Virus record (IMG/VR): IMGVR_UViG_3300021373_002388
Location: 1-54,125 of that record
Strand: one strand, 5' to 3'
DNA length: 54,125 bases
From: a virus
Of the stretch, positions 41,911 through 48,469 are shown piece after piece. The position numbers and the translations under genes are program-made. Position 1 is the first letter of the stretch. Each line of letters begins with the position of its first letter. Below the pieces are notes generated by a model. The model saw nothing but the letters and a program-made list of their open reading frames with translations, was not told where the DNA came from and did no database searches.

Positions 41911-42164
41911 TGACAAAGAAAGGTTATGAATCTATGGAGCTAGAACTTGATTATGAAGTTATGGTGAAACTGGTGCGCTATATGATAAAGGAGTATTCTG
42001 ATTCATCGCTGGGTGTGTTTGATGAATTTGTTTCTCTCGAATCAACAACATCATATCCACGAATGGAAATTATTAAGGATGCACTTTTTAATGCGGTGAT
42101 GAATCAAGCAATAACTATATCATTAATTGAAAAACTGGAGGAAGATGAGAATGGACAAGAGTGA
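41910..42164 (+). CDS. Small helical hypothetical protein
   Basis: 84 residues, acidic and helical ('ELDYEVMVKLVRYMIKEYSD', 'LFNAVMNQAITISLIEKLEED'). No family recognised. Overlaps the next gene by 14 bases. Confidence 0.7.
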   Translation: MTKKGYESMELELDYEVMVKLVRYMIKEYSDSSLGVFDEFVSLESTTSYPRMEIIKDALFNAVMNQAITISLIEKLEEDENGQE

Positions 42165-42402
42165 TATTGGTGCTGCCTTACTGGTAGCAGTTGGAGCAGC
42201 AGTTGTATTTTTCTTTCTGTGTTTGTTAATTACCTTTTTTGGTGGTCTTGTTGGCATGGCAGTTGGATTTGTATTCCCTGTTGTTACAGACACTATTCGA
42301 GAACTAGCCGGTACCCCAGAGCTTACTAACTTTCAGGTTGGTGCGACTCTAGGTTTCTTTGGCTCTTTCTTCAAGTCTAGTAGCACATCTAAGAGTAGCT
42401 AA
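42151..42402 (+). CDS. Small membrane protein
   Basis: 83 residues from ATG 42151 (GGAGGAAGA upstream). Two hydrophobic helices, about 8-29 and 31-47, then a Ser-rich C-terminus. Holin-like layout but in an early operon; function unknown. Confidence 0.72.
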   Translation: MDKSDIGAALLVAVGAAVVFFFLCLLITFFGGLVGMAVGFVFPVVTDTIRELAGTPELTNFQVGATLGFFGSFFKSSSTSKSS

Positions 42403-42404
42403 GA

Positions 42405-42923
42405 ATGAGCGAGATTGATTGGTCAAAACAGCATTGCGGTGTGCATCAGGGTTCTATTCATGAAACCCGGCAACTCATGCCCGATCTTAATGAACTACTA
42501 GACTCATTTGAACCTGAGACTGGTTGGAGCCCAGAAGACTTTATCTGGGATGTTAAGGTTCACATGCTTATGCCCAATCAATTCCCATGCATCCCTAACT
42601 GGCACTACGACAATGTACCACGGGATGTTAATAATAAACAGGATTTTGACAAACTCCGTCCAGACCTGCCAATGTTCCTATGGCTATCTGGTCCACCGTT
42701 AACTGAATTCCGCAATGGTATGACGGTAACCAAAATCCCACCAAAAACTTGGATACACTTTACTCAAGAAGATGAGCATAGAGGGAGACATAGCACAAAA
42801 TTTTGTTGGCGTGGATTCATTCGTGCAACTCATAAAGATATCCTGAAAAACTACGACCCAGATCGTGACAAGCTTCGAAGGCACTGTCAAGTATATCTGG
42901 ACCCAGCCAAATTTATGTGGTGA
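42405..42923 (+). CDS. 2OG-oxygenase-like protein
   Basis: 172 residues. PNWHYDNVPRD (His67, Asp69), a strand PMFLWLSGPPLTEF, and a C-terminal EHRGRHSTKFCWRGFIRATH with candidate His125/His129 and Arg136 or Arg140. Layout resembles the 39888 protein and small phage double-stranded-beta-helix proteins. Substrate unknown. Confidence 0.65.
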   Translation: MSEIDWSKQHCGVHQGSIHETRQLMPDLNELLDSFEPETGWSPEDFIWDVKVHMLMPNQFPCIPNWHYDNVPRDVNNKQDFDKLRPDLPMFLWLSGPPLTEFRNGMTVTKIPPKTWIHFTQEDEHRGRHSTKFCWRGFIRATHKDILKNYDPDRDKLRRHCQVYLDPAKFMW

Positions 42924-42927
42924 TTAC

Positions 42928-43338
42928 ATGAAAACATTTTTAATATGCCCTATTGCTGGGTACGATCAGACACCCACAGAAGAGATTGTAGCGAATTTGG
43001 AGGCAAATGGTTGGGATGTACATTACCCAGCCAGAGACACCAATCAAGACTCTGACACTGGCTTAGAGTGCTGTGAAGACAACCGTAAAGCAATCGTTAA
43101 TGCTGATGTGGTCCATGTGGTATTCGATGGGAAATCCCGTGGGTGCCTGTTTGACATGGGTATGGCGTTTGCCCTACAAAAACCCATTATTGTCATAGAT
43201 ATGCCTGAAATTGAATCTGGCAAGTGTTTTGAGCGAGCAATACGTAAATACTCCCTAAAGAGCAGCATACCATTTTTTGAGCGAATGATGACCGGTTTGG
43301 ACGAAAAATTGGACGAAATTAAAGAAAAAATGACATAA
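42928..43338 (+). CDS. Nucleoside 2-deoxyribosyltransferase-like protein
   Basis: 136 residues from ATG 42928. The start TFLICPIAG, then DNRKAIVNADVVHVVFDG, and SRGCLFDMGMAFALQKPIIVI match the deoxyribosyltransferase fold (Asp/Glu in the 'SxGxxxExGxA' helix, here Asp for Glu). These enzymes swap bases on deoxyribonucleosides; the Asp substitution makes the reaction uncertain. Could salvage or sense nucleotides. Confidence 0.75.
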   Translation: MKTFLICPIAGYDQTPTEEIVANLEANGWDVHYPARDTNQDSDTGLECCEDNRKAIVNADVVHVVFDGKSRGCLFDMGMAFALQKPIIVIDMPEIESGKCFERAIRKYSLKSSIPFFERMMTGLDEKLDEIKEKMT

Positions 43339-43352
43339 ATGGACCAAAAAGC

Positions 43353-43381
43353 TTGACATTAGTTCTCCACTCCCCTATAGT
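43353..43381 (+). promoter_or_regulatory. Sigma70 early promoter
   Basis: TTGACA (43353-43358), 17-base spacer, TATAGT (43376-43381). Leader ends GACAACGCAAACGGAGGAAC before ATG 43416. Confidence 0.88.
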
Positions 43382-43415
43382 CACATCATCGACAACGCAA
43401 ACGGAGGAACTACCA

Positions 43416-43625
43416 ATGAAAAAGTACATGACTCAAGAAATTATAGACGCTCAAGAAACACTGCGACTTGAGAAGCTGACCCTAGATGCTATGATTTCTA
43501 AAGTTGCAGGTCAAGCAAATACAGTAGCTGATACTGCAGATAAGCTGAATCGTATCCTTCAGGTTGAATTGGACATTATGTCTGAAGAGAAGGATGAGTT
43601 GCAGAAGAAATTGGAGTCACGATAA
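43416..43625 (+). CDS. Small coiled-coil protein
   Basis: 69 residues, helical throughout (TADKLNRILQVELDIMSEEK). Starts the operon 43416-46862. GGAGGAAC ribosome site. No family recognised. Its stop overlaps the next start. Confidence 0.75.
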   Translation: MKKYMTQEIIDAQETLRLEKLTLDAMISKVAGQANTVADTADKLNRILQVELDIMSEEKDELQKKLESR

Positions 43626-43834
43626 TGAAATGTCAAAGCTGCGGTAAAGACAAGAGCATTTGGGAATTCATAGGCCCAGTACGATTAAAAACTGTTGGTG
43701 CTGGTAACAAGATTTGCAGCAGAAAAACTCATTGCTGTGAGGATTGCTTTGAGACATTTGCCGAGCATGATGCAGATGTTATAGCATTCATGGAGCGTAA
43801 GAATATCCCAGTTTCGGAGATTGTTTATGTCTGA
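43625..43834 (+). CDS. Small zinc-finger protein
   Basis: 69 residues. CQSCGKDK at the N-terminus and CSRKTHCCEDC (about 31-41) form a likely zinc site. Acidic-aromatic C-terminus. Overlaps the next gene by 8 bases. Confidence 0.75.
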   Translation: MKCQSCGKDKSIWEFIGPVRLKTVGAGNKICSRKTHCCEDCFETFAEHDADVIAFMERKNIPVSEIVYV

Positions 43835-44159
43835 TGGATTTGAGATACAGACTCGTGGTGTAACTGCCAACGAATTTCTAATTTACTATGTTGGTAAAAA
43901 TGAATCCTTGGCTGAGTCTGTTGAAGAACTGGCTAATGAGTTGTTCTTCAAGAATCTTGATGTTGCCATGATGAATATGACCGGAGAGACTGATAAAGAG
44001 ATTCGGGAAAAATCAGAGGCTCAAGCAAAATCTCAGTGGACCAGACCACAATCCAAATACAAGCGTGTTACGGTGACTAGAGAAAACCGTGATCGGATAC
44101 GTAAAGATATAGAGCAATTGCCAGATTTCATTGAGTGGTATGCGCCTTTTAGGGGGTAG
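43827..44159 (+). CDS. Hypothetical protein
   Basis: 110 residues from ATG 43827, overlapping the zinc-protein gene. Helical, with a basic second half (KSQWTRPQSKYKRVTVTREN). No family recognised. Confidence 0.7.
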   Translation: MSDGFEIQTRGVTANEFLIYYVGKNESLAESVEELANELFFKNLDVAMMNMTGETDKEIREKSEAQAKSQWTRPQSKYKRVTVTRENRDRIRKDIEQLPDFIEWYAPFRG

Positions 44160-44160
44160 T

Positions 44161-44469
44161 GTGAACGAACTTAAAGAATTCAAAATCAAGGTCGCTGAAG
44201 AAAAAAACAACAATGACTGGATTAACAACGGTCATGATATGTGTCGTTGCAATGCCTGTGGTTGGCAGGGACCGATTGCAGTTTGCGACAATTATGAAGA
44301 CTATGAATCATGGGAAATGTCACACATACACTGGACAGTGATATGCTGCCCAGTTTGTGCTATGTGGAAATCCGATGGTTTGATTGAAGAAACGTGGTCA
44401 TCCATATTAGAGTGTATGGATAACGCAGAGATTGAAGTACGAAGCTTAATGAAGGAGTTGGAATTATGA
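44161..44469 (+). CDS. Zinc-binding hypothetical protein
   Basis: 102 residues from GTG 44161, which has AGGGGGT just upstream; no ATG is suitably placed. CRCNACGW and CCPVC pairs about 29 residues apart (28-33, 58-62) fit a zinc ribbon. Acidic helical C-terminus. ATGA overlap with the next gene. Confidence 0.72.
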   Translation: MNELKEFKIKVAEEKNNNDWINNGHDMCRCNACGWQGPIAVCDNYEDYESWEMSHIHWTVICCPVCAMWKSDGLIEETWSSILECMDNAEIEVRSLMKELEL

Positions 44470-44675
44470 CATACTTGGATTTTGAGACGTTCGTCACTCG
44501 TTTTAAAATAGATGAACTGGGGGCCGCAGCCCCAAATGATGGTCCACTGATACATAGCTTGAAAAAAGAGATAAATGAAATGCGCGTCCAGTGCCGTGAT
44601 TTGTGGTTGCGTGGTGGTCATGACCCAAAAGAACTGGAGAGGTTTAATTTTGAAGGAGAATATTTTTATGAGTAA
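44466..44675 (+). CDS. Small hypothetical protein
   Basis: 69 residues, helical. 'LIHSLKKEINEMRVQCRDLW' may be a coiled coil. It is followed by a seven-codon ORF (44669-44692) of doubtful meaning and then the phosphatase gene. Confidence 0.68.
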   Translation: MTYLDFETFVTRFKIDELGAAAPNDGPLIHSLKKEINEMRVQCRDLWLRGGHDPKELERFNFEGEYFYE

Positions 44676-44704
44676 AAAAGGTCGAATTTGACAGAGGACT
44701 AAAA

Positions 44705-45244
44705 ATGACTAAGATAGTATTTGCCCGTCATGGCGAGACCATAGGAAACGTGGACCCTGATTTCGGTTGTAACGAGACTGGGTTTTTGACGTTGAAGGGA
44801 ATGAAGCAGGCTGAGTTGGGTGCCATTTCGTTACTTCGGGAAAAACTGGATATTAAGCATTTTTACACTTCCAAGATGATTCGTGCAATTCAGACTTGTA
44901 CAATTTTCATGCAGGTACTTGGTGAATTCAATTTCCGTGGTATTCATCGTGAAGAGTTATTAAATGAGTGGCATCAGCCAAAAGGACCGTTTGAGCAAAA
45001 GGTAGATGAGGTAAAGATGATTTTACCGGAGATTTTATCATCGGATGGTAATGTTTTGGTAGTTTCTCATTATTTCACTATGCAGGCGATATTTGATGTA
45101 TTGGAGTTGGATAAGCCCAGAGAGCAATATTGGTCACATTTAAAGACTGTTTCGCATGCTAGACCTTTTATCTATGACACTGAGGAAAAGACTTTGGATA
45201 TTTTTAATGAGCATAGAAAGGATAATGGTGTTGCCCATGGTTAA
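44705..45244 (+). CDS. Histidine phosphatase (phosphoglycerate mutase-like)
   Basis: 179 residues. N-terminal FARHGET (catalytic His9), a Glu in the 'LLNEWHQP' segment and VVSHYFTM near residue 121 (second catalytic His) define the branch. Small phage members could remove phosphates from nucleotides or alarmones. Overlaps the next gene by 8 bases. Confidence 0.85.
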   Translation: MTKIVFARHGETIGNVDPDFGCNETGFLTLKGMKQAELGAISLLREKLDIKHFYTSKMIRAIQTCTIFMQVLGEFNFRGIHREELLNEWHQPKGPFEQKVDEVKMILPEILSSDGNVLVVSHYFTMQAIFDVLELDKPREQYWSHLKTVSHARPFIYDTEEKTLDIFNEHRKDNGVAHG

Positions 45245-45446
45245 ATACAGAATTTTCAGATTTAAGCGTTGTGTTCCTCATTTACAGTATTTGTGGTTTT
45301 ATGCTGGGAAGAGGCGTGGACGATTAAAATTTTACTTGGGGTTTAAGTGGAGGACACTGGTTCACAGGACTAGTGTTCTTCCTTTCATGATAACCCAAGA
45401 GGCTTTGGATGATTTACAAGAGGCTTTGGAGGATTTAGATGTTTGA
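45237..45446 (+). CDS. Small basic hypothetical protein
   Basis: 69 residues from ATG 45237, overlapping the phosphatase stop. Very basic, aromatic first half (YRIFRFKRCVPHLQYLWFY) and an acidic tail (DDLQEALEDLDV). No family recognised. Confidence 0.7.
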   Translation: MVKYRIFRFKRCVPHLQYLWFYAGKRRGRLKFYLGFKWRTLVHRTSVLPFMITQEALDDLQEALEDLDV

Positions 45447-45834
45447 TGTAAACTACTCGCATGTTGAGCAGGTGACTAGGGATGTTGAGAAGCACGTACA
45501 CGAGCATCGGGCACCTACTGATGAATCTGTGGCTCTTTTGAAGGAAATGGAAGAGAAGGCACAGGAGAAGCTTTTACGGTCATATAAATTGGACACGAAT
45601 GATTTCAATGCTGTTTGGCATGTTATGCAGGATAATTTGCATATGGTTCATCGTGTTTTAATCCAGTTTGAGTTAAATGGCAAGACGCATGATATTGAGT
45701 ACAGTATTGGCATGCTTGCCAGTGAGGAAGAGATTTTGGACAAATCCCGAGAAAAAATACTGGAGTATTTACAGGAGAGTATTCTCAGGAGTGTTAAGCC
45801 AGAACAGTATAAAGTATTCCGGGGGAAAATGTGA
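45439..45834 (+). CDS. Conserved small phage protein
   Basis: 131 residues. The middle (RVLIQFELNGKTHDIEYSIG) and a helix after it resemble a small alpha/beta protein present in several phages. His-rich N-terminus. Overlaps the previous gene by 8 bases. Function unknown. Confidence 0.72.
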   Translation: MFDVNYSHVEQVTRDVEKHVHEHRAPTDESVALLKEMEEKAQEKLLRSYKLDTNDFNAVWHVMQDNLHMVHRVLIQFELNGKTHDIEYSIGMLASEEEILDKSREKILEYLQESILRSVKPEQYKVFRGKM

Positions 45835-45835
45835 A

Positions 45836-46117
45836 ATGAACCAATTAGAAATTAGGTTTCCCGAGCCGCCCACGGGAATACTGAAACAGCTTGATTTGCC
45901 ATTTCCGACTGTTACTCTTGCTAAAGATGATGTGAGGGTATACGGTCCTATTTGGGATGGTATGGAAGGAGAAGACGTATATATCTATAGTAATAGGCAT
46001 TTCGATTTAAGTTATAGGCTATATTCTATTATGGCTGAAGAGCTAAAGGACCATCATCAATTTATAGTAGATTGTTTCAATGAAGAACTGGCATATAGGA
46101 AGGAGTTGGCAAGATGA
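45836..46117 (+). CDS. Small hypothetical protein
   Basis: 93 residues from ATG 45836, 1 base after the previous stop, with a GGGGGAAAA site. Proline-rich start (FPEPPTG), then beta strands. ATGA-type overlap with the next gene. Confidence 0.7.
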   Translation: MNQLEIRFPEPPTGILKQLDLPFPTVTLAKDDVRVYGPIWDGMEGEDVYIYSNRHFDLSYRLYSIMAEELKDHHQFIVDCFNEELAYRKELAR

Positions 46118-46359
46118 ATCACATTGAGCGTAATTACATACCTCAAGTTGATGACAAGGTAGAAGTCCAGAATTTTTCCCACGAACACAATGGGAAACAA
46201 GGATGGGTAGTTAGTATTGATGGTGGTTATGTTTACGTCAAATTGCGTTGGCAGAGGCACCCATGGGATTTGGCATTACTTCAAAATGAGATAAGACCCT
46301 TGAAGAAAAATGGTAGAAATATCAAGAAACGCATTTTCCCAAAGCAACTAATAAAATGA
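46114..46359 (+). CDS. KOW/SH3-like small basic protein
   Basis: 81 residues. 'VDDKVEVQNFSHEHNGKQGWV' followed by 'GGYVYVKLRW' is the pattern of a KOW/SH3 barrel, which often binds RNA or RNA polymerase. Basic C-terminus. ATGA overlaps on both sides. Confidence 0.72.
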   Translation: MNHIERNYIPQVDDKVEVQNFSHEHNGKQGWVVSIDGGYVYVKLRWQRHPWDLALLQNEIRPLKKNGRNIKKRIFPKQLIK

Positions 46360-46556
46360 AAGACCGTGATTATGAAAATGAGGCAGTAGTTGATTATTGG
46401 GCGGAGCATTATCTTACTCAGCATTGTGTGTTGTGTGGAAATACTGGCTTCATAGATACCAGAGGCAGGGCTGTTACTCCAGCGGGACTGGATGTTGGGG
46501 CTAGGGTTCATTGTATTTGCCCTAATGGACAGTGCATAAGGAATATTGAAAAATGA
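46356..46556 (+). CDS. Small zinc-binding protein
   Basis: 66 residues. CVLCGNTGFIDTRG and CICPNGQC (about 25-28 and 54-61) form a zinc-ribbon pattern like small phage proteins related to the DnaJ zinc centre. It is followed by a 12-codon ORF (46553-46591). Confidence 0.75.
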   Translation: MKDRDYENEAVVDYWAEHYLTQHCVLCGNTGFIDTRGRAVTPAGLDVGARVHCICPNGQCIRNIEK

Positions 46557-46595
46557 AGAATATATACGACCCAAATTCGAAAAGGAACTAATAAA

Positions 46596-46862
46596 ATGAA
46601 AAAGTTTTATGTATCAGGTATCCCCCAGAAGAGAGGAAGACATAGAATAAAGTCTATAGAACCTATAGGACGATACGAAGACGAAATACTCAATACACAT
46701 ACAGTATACAGAGTATGGATAAACTGTGGTTATGTAGATTACTATAAGGGATGTGAACTGAAACTAAAAGACCATCAAGGTAAACCATGTACAGGGTATG
46801 AAGTAGATAGTACCATGAACTCATTACTAGAGGCATTAAAGATACTAGAAGAAGAGGATTAA
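46596..46862 (+). CDS. Small basic hypothetical protein
   Basis: 88 residues, Arg/Lys/Tyr-rich, with a site AAAAGGAAC and an upstream leader that repeats AACTAATAAAATGAAA seen before ATG 46356. Base use is unusually AT/AC-rich relative to neighbours. Last gene before the 1.6-kb gene-free region. Confidence 0.7.
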   Translation: MKKFYVSGIPQKRGRHRIKSIEPIGRYEDEILNTHTVYRVWINCGYVDYYKGCELKLKDHQGKPCTGYEVDSTMNSLLEALKILEEED

Positions 46863-47160
46863 GTGTCCCTGAGAAACACTGAGCGAAGCCCTCTCAAGCC
46901 CTCTCCGTAAAACCTACCAGTAAATAATACTGTACCATTCGAGACCCACCAGTAAAATCAACTGGAACCACTGGGTAAAACAGTAAGATTTACTGCTTAA
47001 ACTTTAGTTGAATTATGTGAAAAGCTTCTGGGAAAAACGTATAGACCTTATCTGGCTCATTATTTGTTTTACTCAGAAACACTCCAATTCTTTCTCATTA
47101 TACTCTATTTTTTCCTAAAAGTCAATGAAAAACCTCCAAAAACTCTCAGAAAAAACCGAA
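46863..47160 (+). other. Gene-free stretch with CAGTAA/TTACTG motifs
   Basis: No gene seen. It starts with a tandem GCCCTCTC-AA-GCCCTCTC, then several short CAGTAA/TTACTG elements (about 46918, 46951, 46985), one of which is a perfect hairpin (CAGTAA-GAT-TTACTG, about 46984-46998). The same core returns in the promoter region at 47246-47310. Probably protein-binding sites or decayed promoter repeats. Confidence 0.5.
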
Positions 47161-47170
47161 GTGTAAAAAC

Positions 47171-47199
47171 TTGACATTTGAATCAAAATTTGGTAAAAT
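47171..47199 (+). promoter_or_regulatory. Sigma70-like promoter
   Basis: TTGACA (47171-47176), 17-base spacer, TAAAAT (47194-47199). Dyad ACATTT/AAATGT spans the spacer. No gene downstream on this strand; RNA would run into the 32-bp repeat region. Confidence 0.65.
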
Positions 47200-47222
47200 G
47201 TAAGGTTTTTGAGAGTTTTACT

Positions 47223-47254
47223 TGGAGAATCTCTGAGTAAAACCTTCCAGTATA
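47223..47254 (+). repeat. 32-bp direct repeat, copy 1
   Basis: Identical to 47334-47365. Read on the - strand it begins with the -10 TATACT and the first ~26 bases of a transcript (GGAAGGTTTTACTCAGAGAT...). Contains the odd palindrome GAGAATCTC. Confidence 0.9.
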
Positions 47255-47277
47255 TCACAGTAAAATTTGCTTGTCAA
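47249..47277 (-). promoter_or_regulatory. - strand sigma70-like promoter M1
   Basis: On the - strand TTGACA (47277-47272), 17-base spacer, TATACT (47254-47249). Its -35 and the + strand -35 at 47281 form the dyad TGTCAAG-T-CTTGACA, so the two promoters are divergent. Confidence 0.7.
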
Positions 47278-47280
47278 GTC

Positions 47281-47310
47281 TTGACATTTAGTAAGTTTTA
47301 CTGGTATACT
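47281..47310 (+). promoter_or_regulatory. Sigma70-like promoter
   Basis: TTGACA (47281-47286), 18-base spacer, TATACT (47305-47310), then GGGAGTAGCGAC, a start region shared with the promoters at 48193 and 49363. Confidence 0.7.
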
Positions 47311-47333
47311 GGGAGTAGCGACTTGAGAAAACG

Positions 47334-47365
47334 TGGAGAATCTCTGAGTAAAACCTTCCAGTATA
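47334..47365 (+). repeat. 32-bp direct repeat, copy 2
   Basis: Perfect second copy of 47223-47254; again the left half of a - strand promoter (M2). Confidence 0.9.
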
Positions 47366-47388
47366 CTATAGAAAAACCTTTTTGTCAA
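47360..47388 (-). promoter_or_regulatory. - strand sigma70-like promoter M2
   Basis: On the - strand TTGACA (47388-47383), 17-base spacer, TATACT (47365-47360). The predicted RNA shares its first ~26 bases with M1 RNA. Confidence 0.7.
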
Positions 47389-47411
47389 GAGAAACTTTAA
47401 GAAAAAAATGC

Positions 47412-47443
47412 TTGACATTGGGGTTGTCTTTTAGTACTATAAT
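47412..47443 (+). promoter_or_regulatory. Sigma70-like promoter for motif copy A
   Basis: TTGACA (47412-47417); TACTAT at 47435 gives 17-base spacing, overlapping TATAAT at 47438. The predicted start is close to GCGGGAAC. Confidence 0.75.
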
Positions 47444-47446
47444 CTG

Positions 47447-47555
47447 GCGGGAACGGAGACACCGGAGTACAAGACACGGTGCTCGCCTAGAAAAAACATG
47501 GCATCCATATGTCAGGCAGGGTTCATCCTTGGACTCCGGTCTCTAATGTTCCCGC
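47447..47555. ncRNA. Small structured element, motif copy A (both orientations)
   Basis: A 109-base element bounded by perfect GCGGGAAC/GTTCCCGC ends, with a second inner pair ACCGGAGT/ACTCCGGT (47461-47468, 47533-47540) and CAAG/CTTG. RNA from either strand would form a long interrupted stem closing a ~54-base loop that itself has GCCT/AGGC pairing. It is flanked by convergent promoters (47412 on +, 47590 on -), so it can be transcribed both ways. No coding potential. Confidence 0.6.
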
Positions 47556-47561
47556 ATTATT

Positions 47562-47590
47562 AAGATACTATATGCAAGCCTTTTTGTCAA
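47562..47590 (-). promoter_or_regulatory. - strand sigma70-like promoter M3
   Basis: On the - strand TTGACA (47590-47585), 17-base spacer, TATCTT (47567-47562), followed 6 bases later by GCGGGAAC of copy A. Confidence 0.65.
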
Positions 47591-47625
47591 GTGTTTTGCA
47601 ACCTTATTTGCAACTAATATGCGAG

Positions 47626-47735
47626 TTTTATTTGCAACCTTTTTGCAGATTTTATTTGCAACCTTTTTGCAGATTTTATTTGCAAGTCAGATGCAGATTT
47701 TATTTGCAACCTTTTTGCAGATTTTATTTGCAGAT
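47626..47735. repeat. 24-bp tandem repeats with TTTGCAA cores
   Basis: Four units of 24 bases (47626, 47650, 47674, 47698) plus a partial fifth (to 47735) with unit TTTTATTTGCAACCTTTTTG-CAGA; unit 3 differs in the middle. Degenerate units extend left to about 47593. AT-rich, with regular 24-bp phase (just over two helical turns). Layout resembles iterons of replication origins or a partition site. Confidence 0.85.
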
Positions 47736-47990
47736 CATTCGAGGGTCGAGATGCAAAAACTTGGGTGTACCGGGCGAAACTGGGTGGGCCACAAGGGGGT
47801 AGCCTAGGAGACATACAGAGAAAAATCGGCAAAAACATCTGAGAAAAATTCGCAAAAAAACTGGGAGAACCCGGCGAAAAACTCAGCGGAGCCTCTGGGG
47901 AACTCGCGAAAAAAAGTCCAAGGCAATCGCGGGAAAAAAACGCATTGAACCGAAATCTGGGAGCACGTATGAGCTTACGGAAAAAACTGC
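47736..47990. other. Gene-free GA-rich stretch
   Basis: No gene seen. Repeated GAAAAA/CGCGAAAAAAA-type blocks (about 47820-47945) alternate with GC-rich patches. One frame reads as a broken Lys/Gly/Glu-rich peptide with an internal stop, which may be a decayed gene or only compositional bias. Confidence 0.4.
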
Positions 47991-48019
47991 TTGACACAAA
48001 GGGTCAAATATGGTACGAT
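47991..48019 (+). promoter_or_regulatory. Sigma70-like promoter for motif copy B
   Basis: TTGACA (47991-47996), 17-base spacer, TACGAT (48014-48019). Downstream hairpin GTCATT/AATGAC (about 48042-48058) and a GGGAG/CTCCC pairing, then motif copy B. Confidence 0.7.
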
Positions 48020-48074
48020 GTATGGGGTCTAGGTAAAATGGGAGTCATTACGTAAATGACGCCCACACTCCCCC

Positions 48075-48102
48075 CTTGGACTCCGGTTTCCTAAGTTCCC
48101 GC
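48075..48102 (-). repeat. Motif copy B (GCGGGAAC-N7-ACCGGAGT-C-CAAG)
   Basis: Read on the - strand, 29 bases downstream of the -10 of promoter M4. Differs from other copies mainly in the N7 linker and one base before CAAG. Confidence 0.85.
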
Positions 48103-48131
48103 TCGGTGTGTATCTCTTTATGTTGTAACCC

Positions 48132-48159
48132 ATTATAATGATCTAAACCGAAATTGCAA
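48132..48159 (-). promoter_or_regulatory. - strand promoter M4
   Basis: On the - strand TTGCAA (48159-48154), 16-base spacer, TATAAT (48137-48132) within the perfect palindrome CATTATAATG. Same block recurs at M5 and M6. Confidence 0.65.
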
Positions 48160-48192
48160 GCTTTTTTTTAACTTTTTTTAACTTTTTTTCTA

Positions 48193-48222
48193 TTGACTTT
48201 CAGGTTTTTTTCGTGTTATAAT
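48193..48222 (+). promoter_or_regulatory. Sigma70-like promoter for motif copy C
   Basis: TTGACT (48193-48198), 18-base spacer, TATAAT (48217-48222), then AAAGTAGCGTC. Hairpins GCGTC/GACGC and CGGGG/CCCCG lie downstream. Nearly the same 40 bases recur at 49363. Confidence 0.75.
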
Positions 48223-48271
48223 AAAGTAGCGTCTTGACGCCGGGGAAAAACACTCGGGCACCCTCCCCGTT

Positions 48272-48298
48272 TTGTACCCCGGTTTCCTAAGTTCCCGC
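48272..48298 (-). repeat. Motif copy C (GCGGGAAC-N7-ACCGGGGTACAA)
   Basis: Read on the - strand, 26 bases downstream of the -10 of M5; one base change (CCGGGG for CCGGAG). Confidence 0.85.
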
Positions 48299-48324
48299 AC
48301 GATTTCCCCTATGTCTTGAAAATC

Positions 48325-48352
48325 ATTATAATGATCTAGAAAAAAATTGCAA
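48325..48352 (-). promoter_or_regulatory. - strand promoter M5
   Basis: On the - strand TTGCAA (48352-48347), 16-base spacer, TATAAT (48330-48325). A LexA-type box lies 9 bases upstream of its -35. Confidence 0.65.
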
Positions 48353-48361
48353 GCATTATTT

Positions 48362-48381
48362 TACTGTTATTTTATACAGTA
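48362..48381. promoter_or_regulatory. LexA-type SOS box
   Basis: TACTGT-N8-ACAGTA: all 12 outer bases match the E. coli LexA consensus, with an AT-only centre. It lies between divergent promoters M5 and 48412. Confidence 0.75.
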
Positions 48382-48411
48382 GAAAATTTTTCTGTAGAAG
48401 AGTAAAAAAGC

Positions 48412-48440
48412 TTGACATGGTTCTTTTATTTCCCTATAGT
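48412..48440 (+). promoter_or_regulatory. Sigma70 promoter for the 48470 gene
   Basis: TTGACA (48412-48417), 17-base spacer, TATAGT (48435-48440). Perfect 8-base dyad ATGGTTCT/AGAACCAT (48417-48424, 48441-48448) brackets spacer and -10. Confidence 0.9.
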
Positions 48441-48469
48441 AGAACCATAAAACAACACGAGGTAACACT

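Noticed and set aside
47626-47735. CRISPR-like array
   Set aside because: Units are contiguous tandem repeats without unique spacers, and no cas genes are present.
47509-47802. 97-codon + strand ORF over the same repeats
   Set aside because: Starts inside motif copy A and mirrors the tandem repeats; no family resemblance and no good ribosome site.
47614-47997. 127-codon - strand ORF with LQIKSAKR repeats
   Set aside because: The repeats are the translation of the 24-bp DNA tandem repeats, the rest is low-complexity, and no ribosome site is suited; treated as a repeat array, not a gene.
47968-48054. 28-codon ORF starting MSLRKKLLDTKG over the 47991 promoter
   Set aside because: No ribosome site, and it is read across a strong promoter; possibly the end of a decayed gene but not supportable.
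48193-48298. Short - strand peptides ending ..FIITRKK in units C and D
   Set aside because: Similarity between them comes from the repeated promoter DNA; the rest differs in frame and length, so no shared protein is supported.
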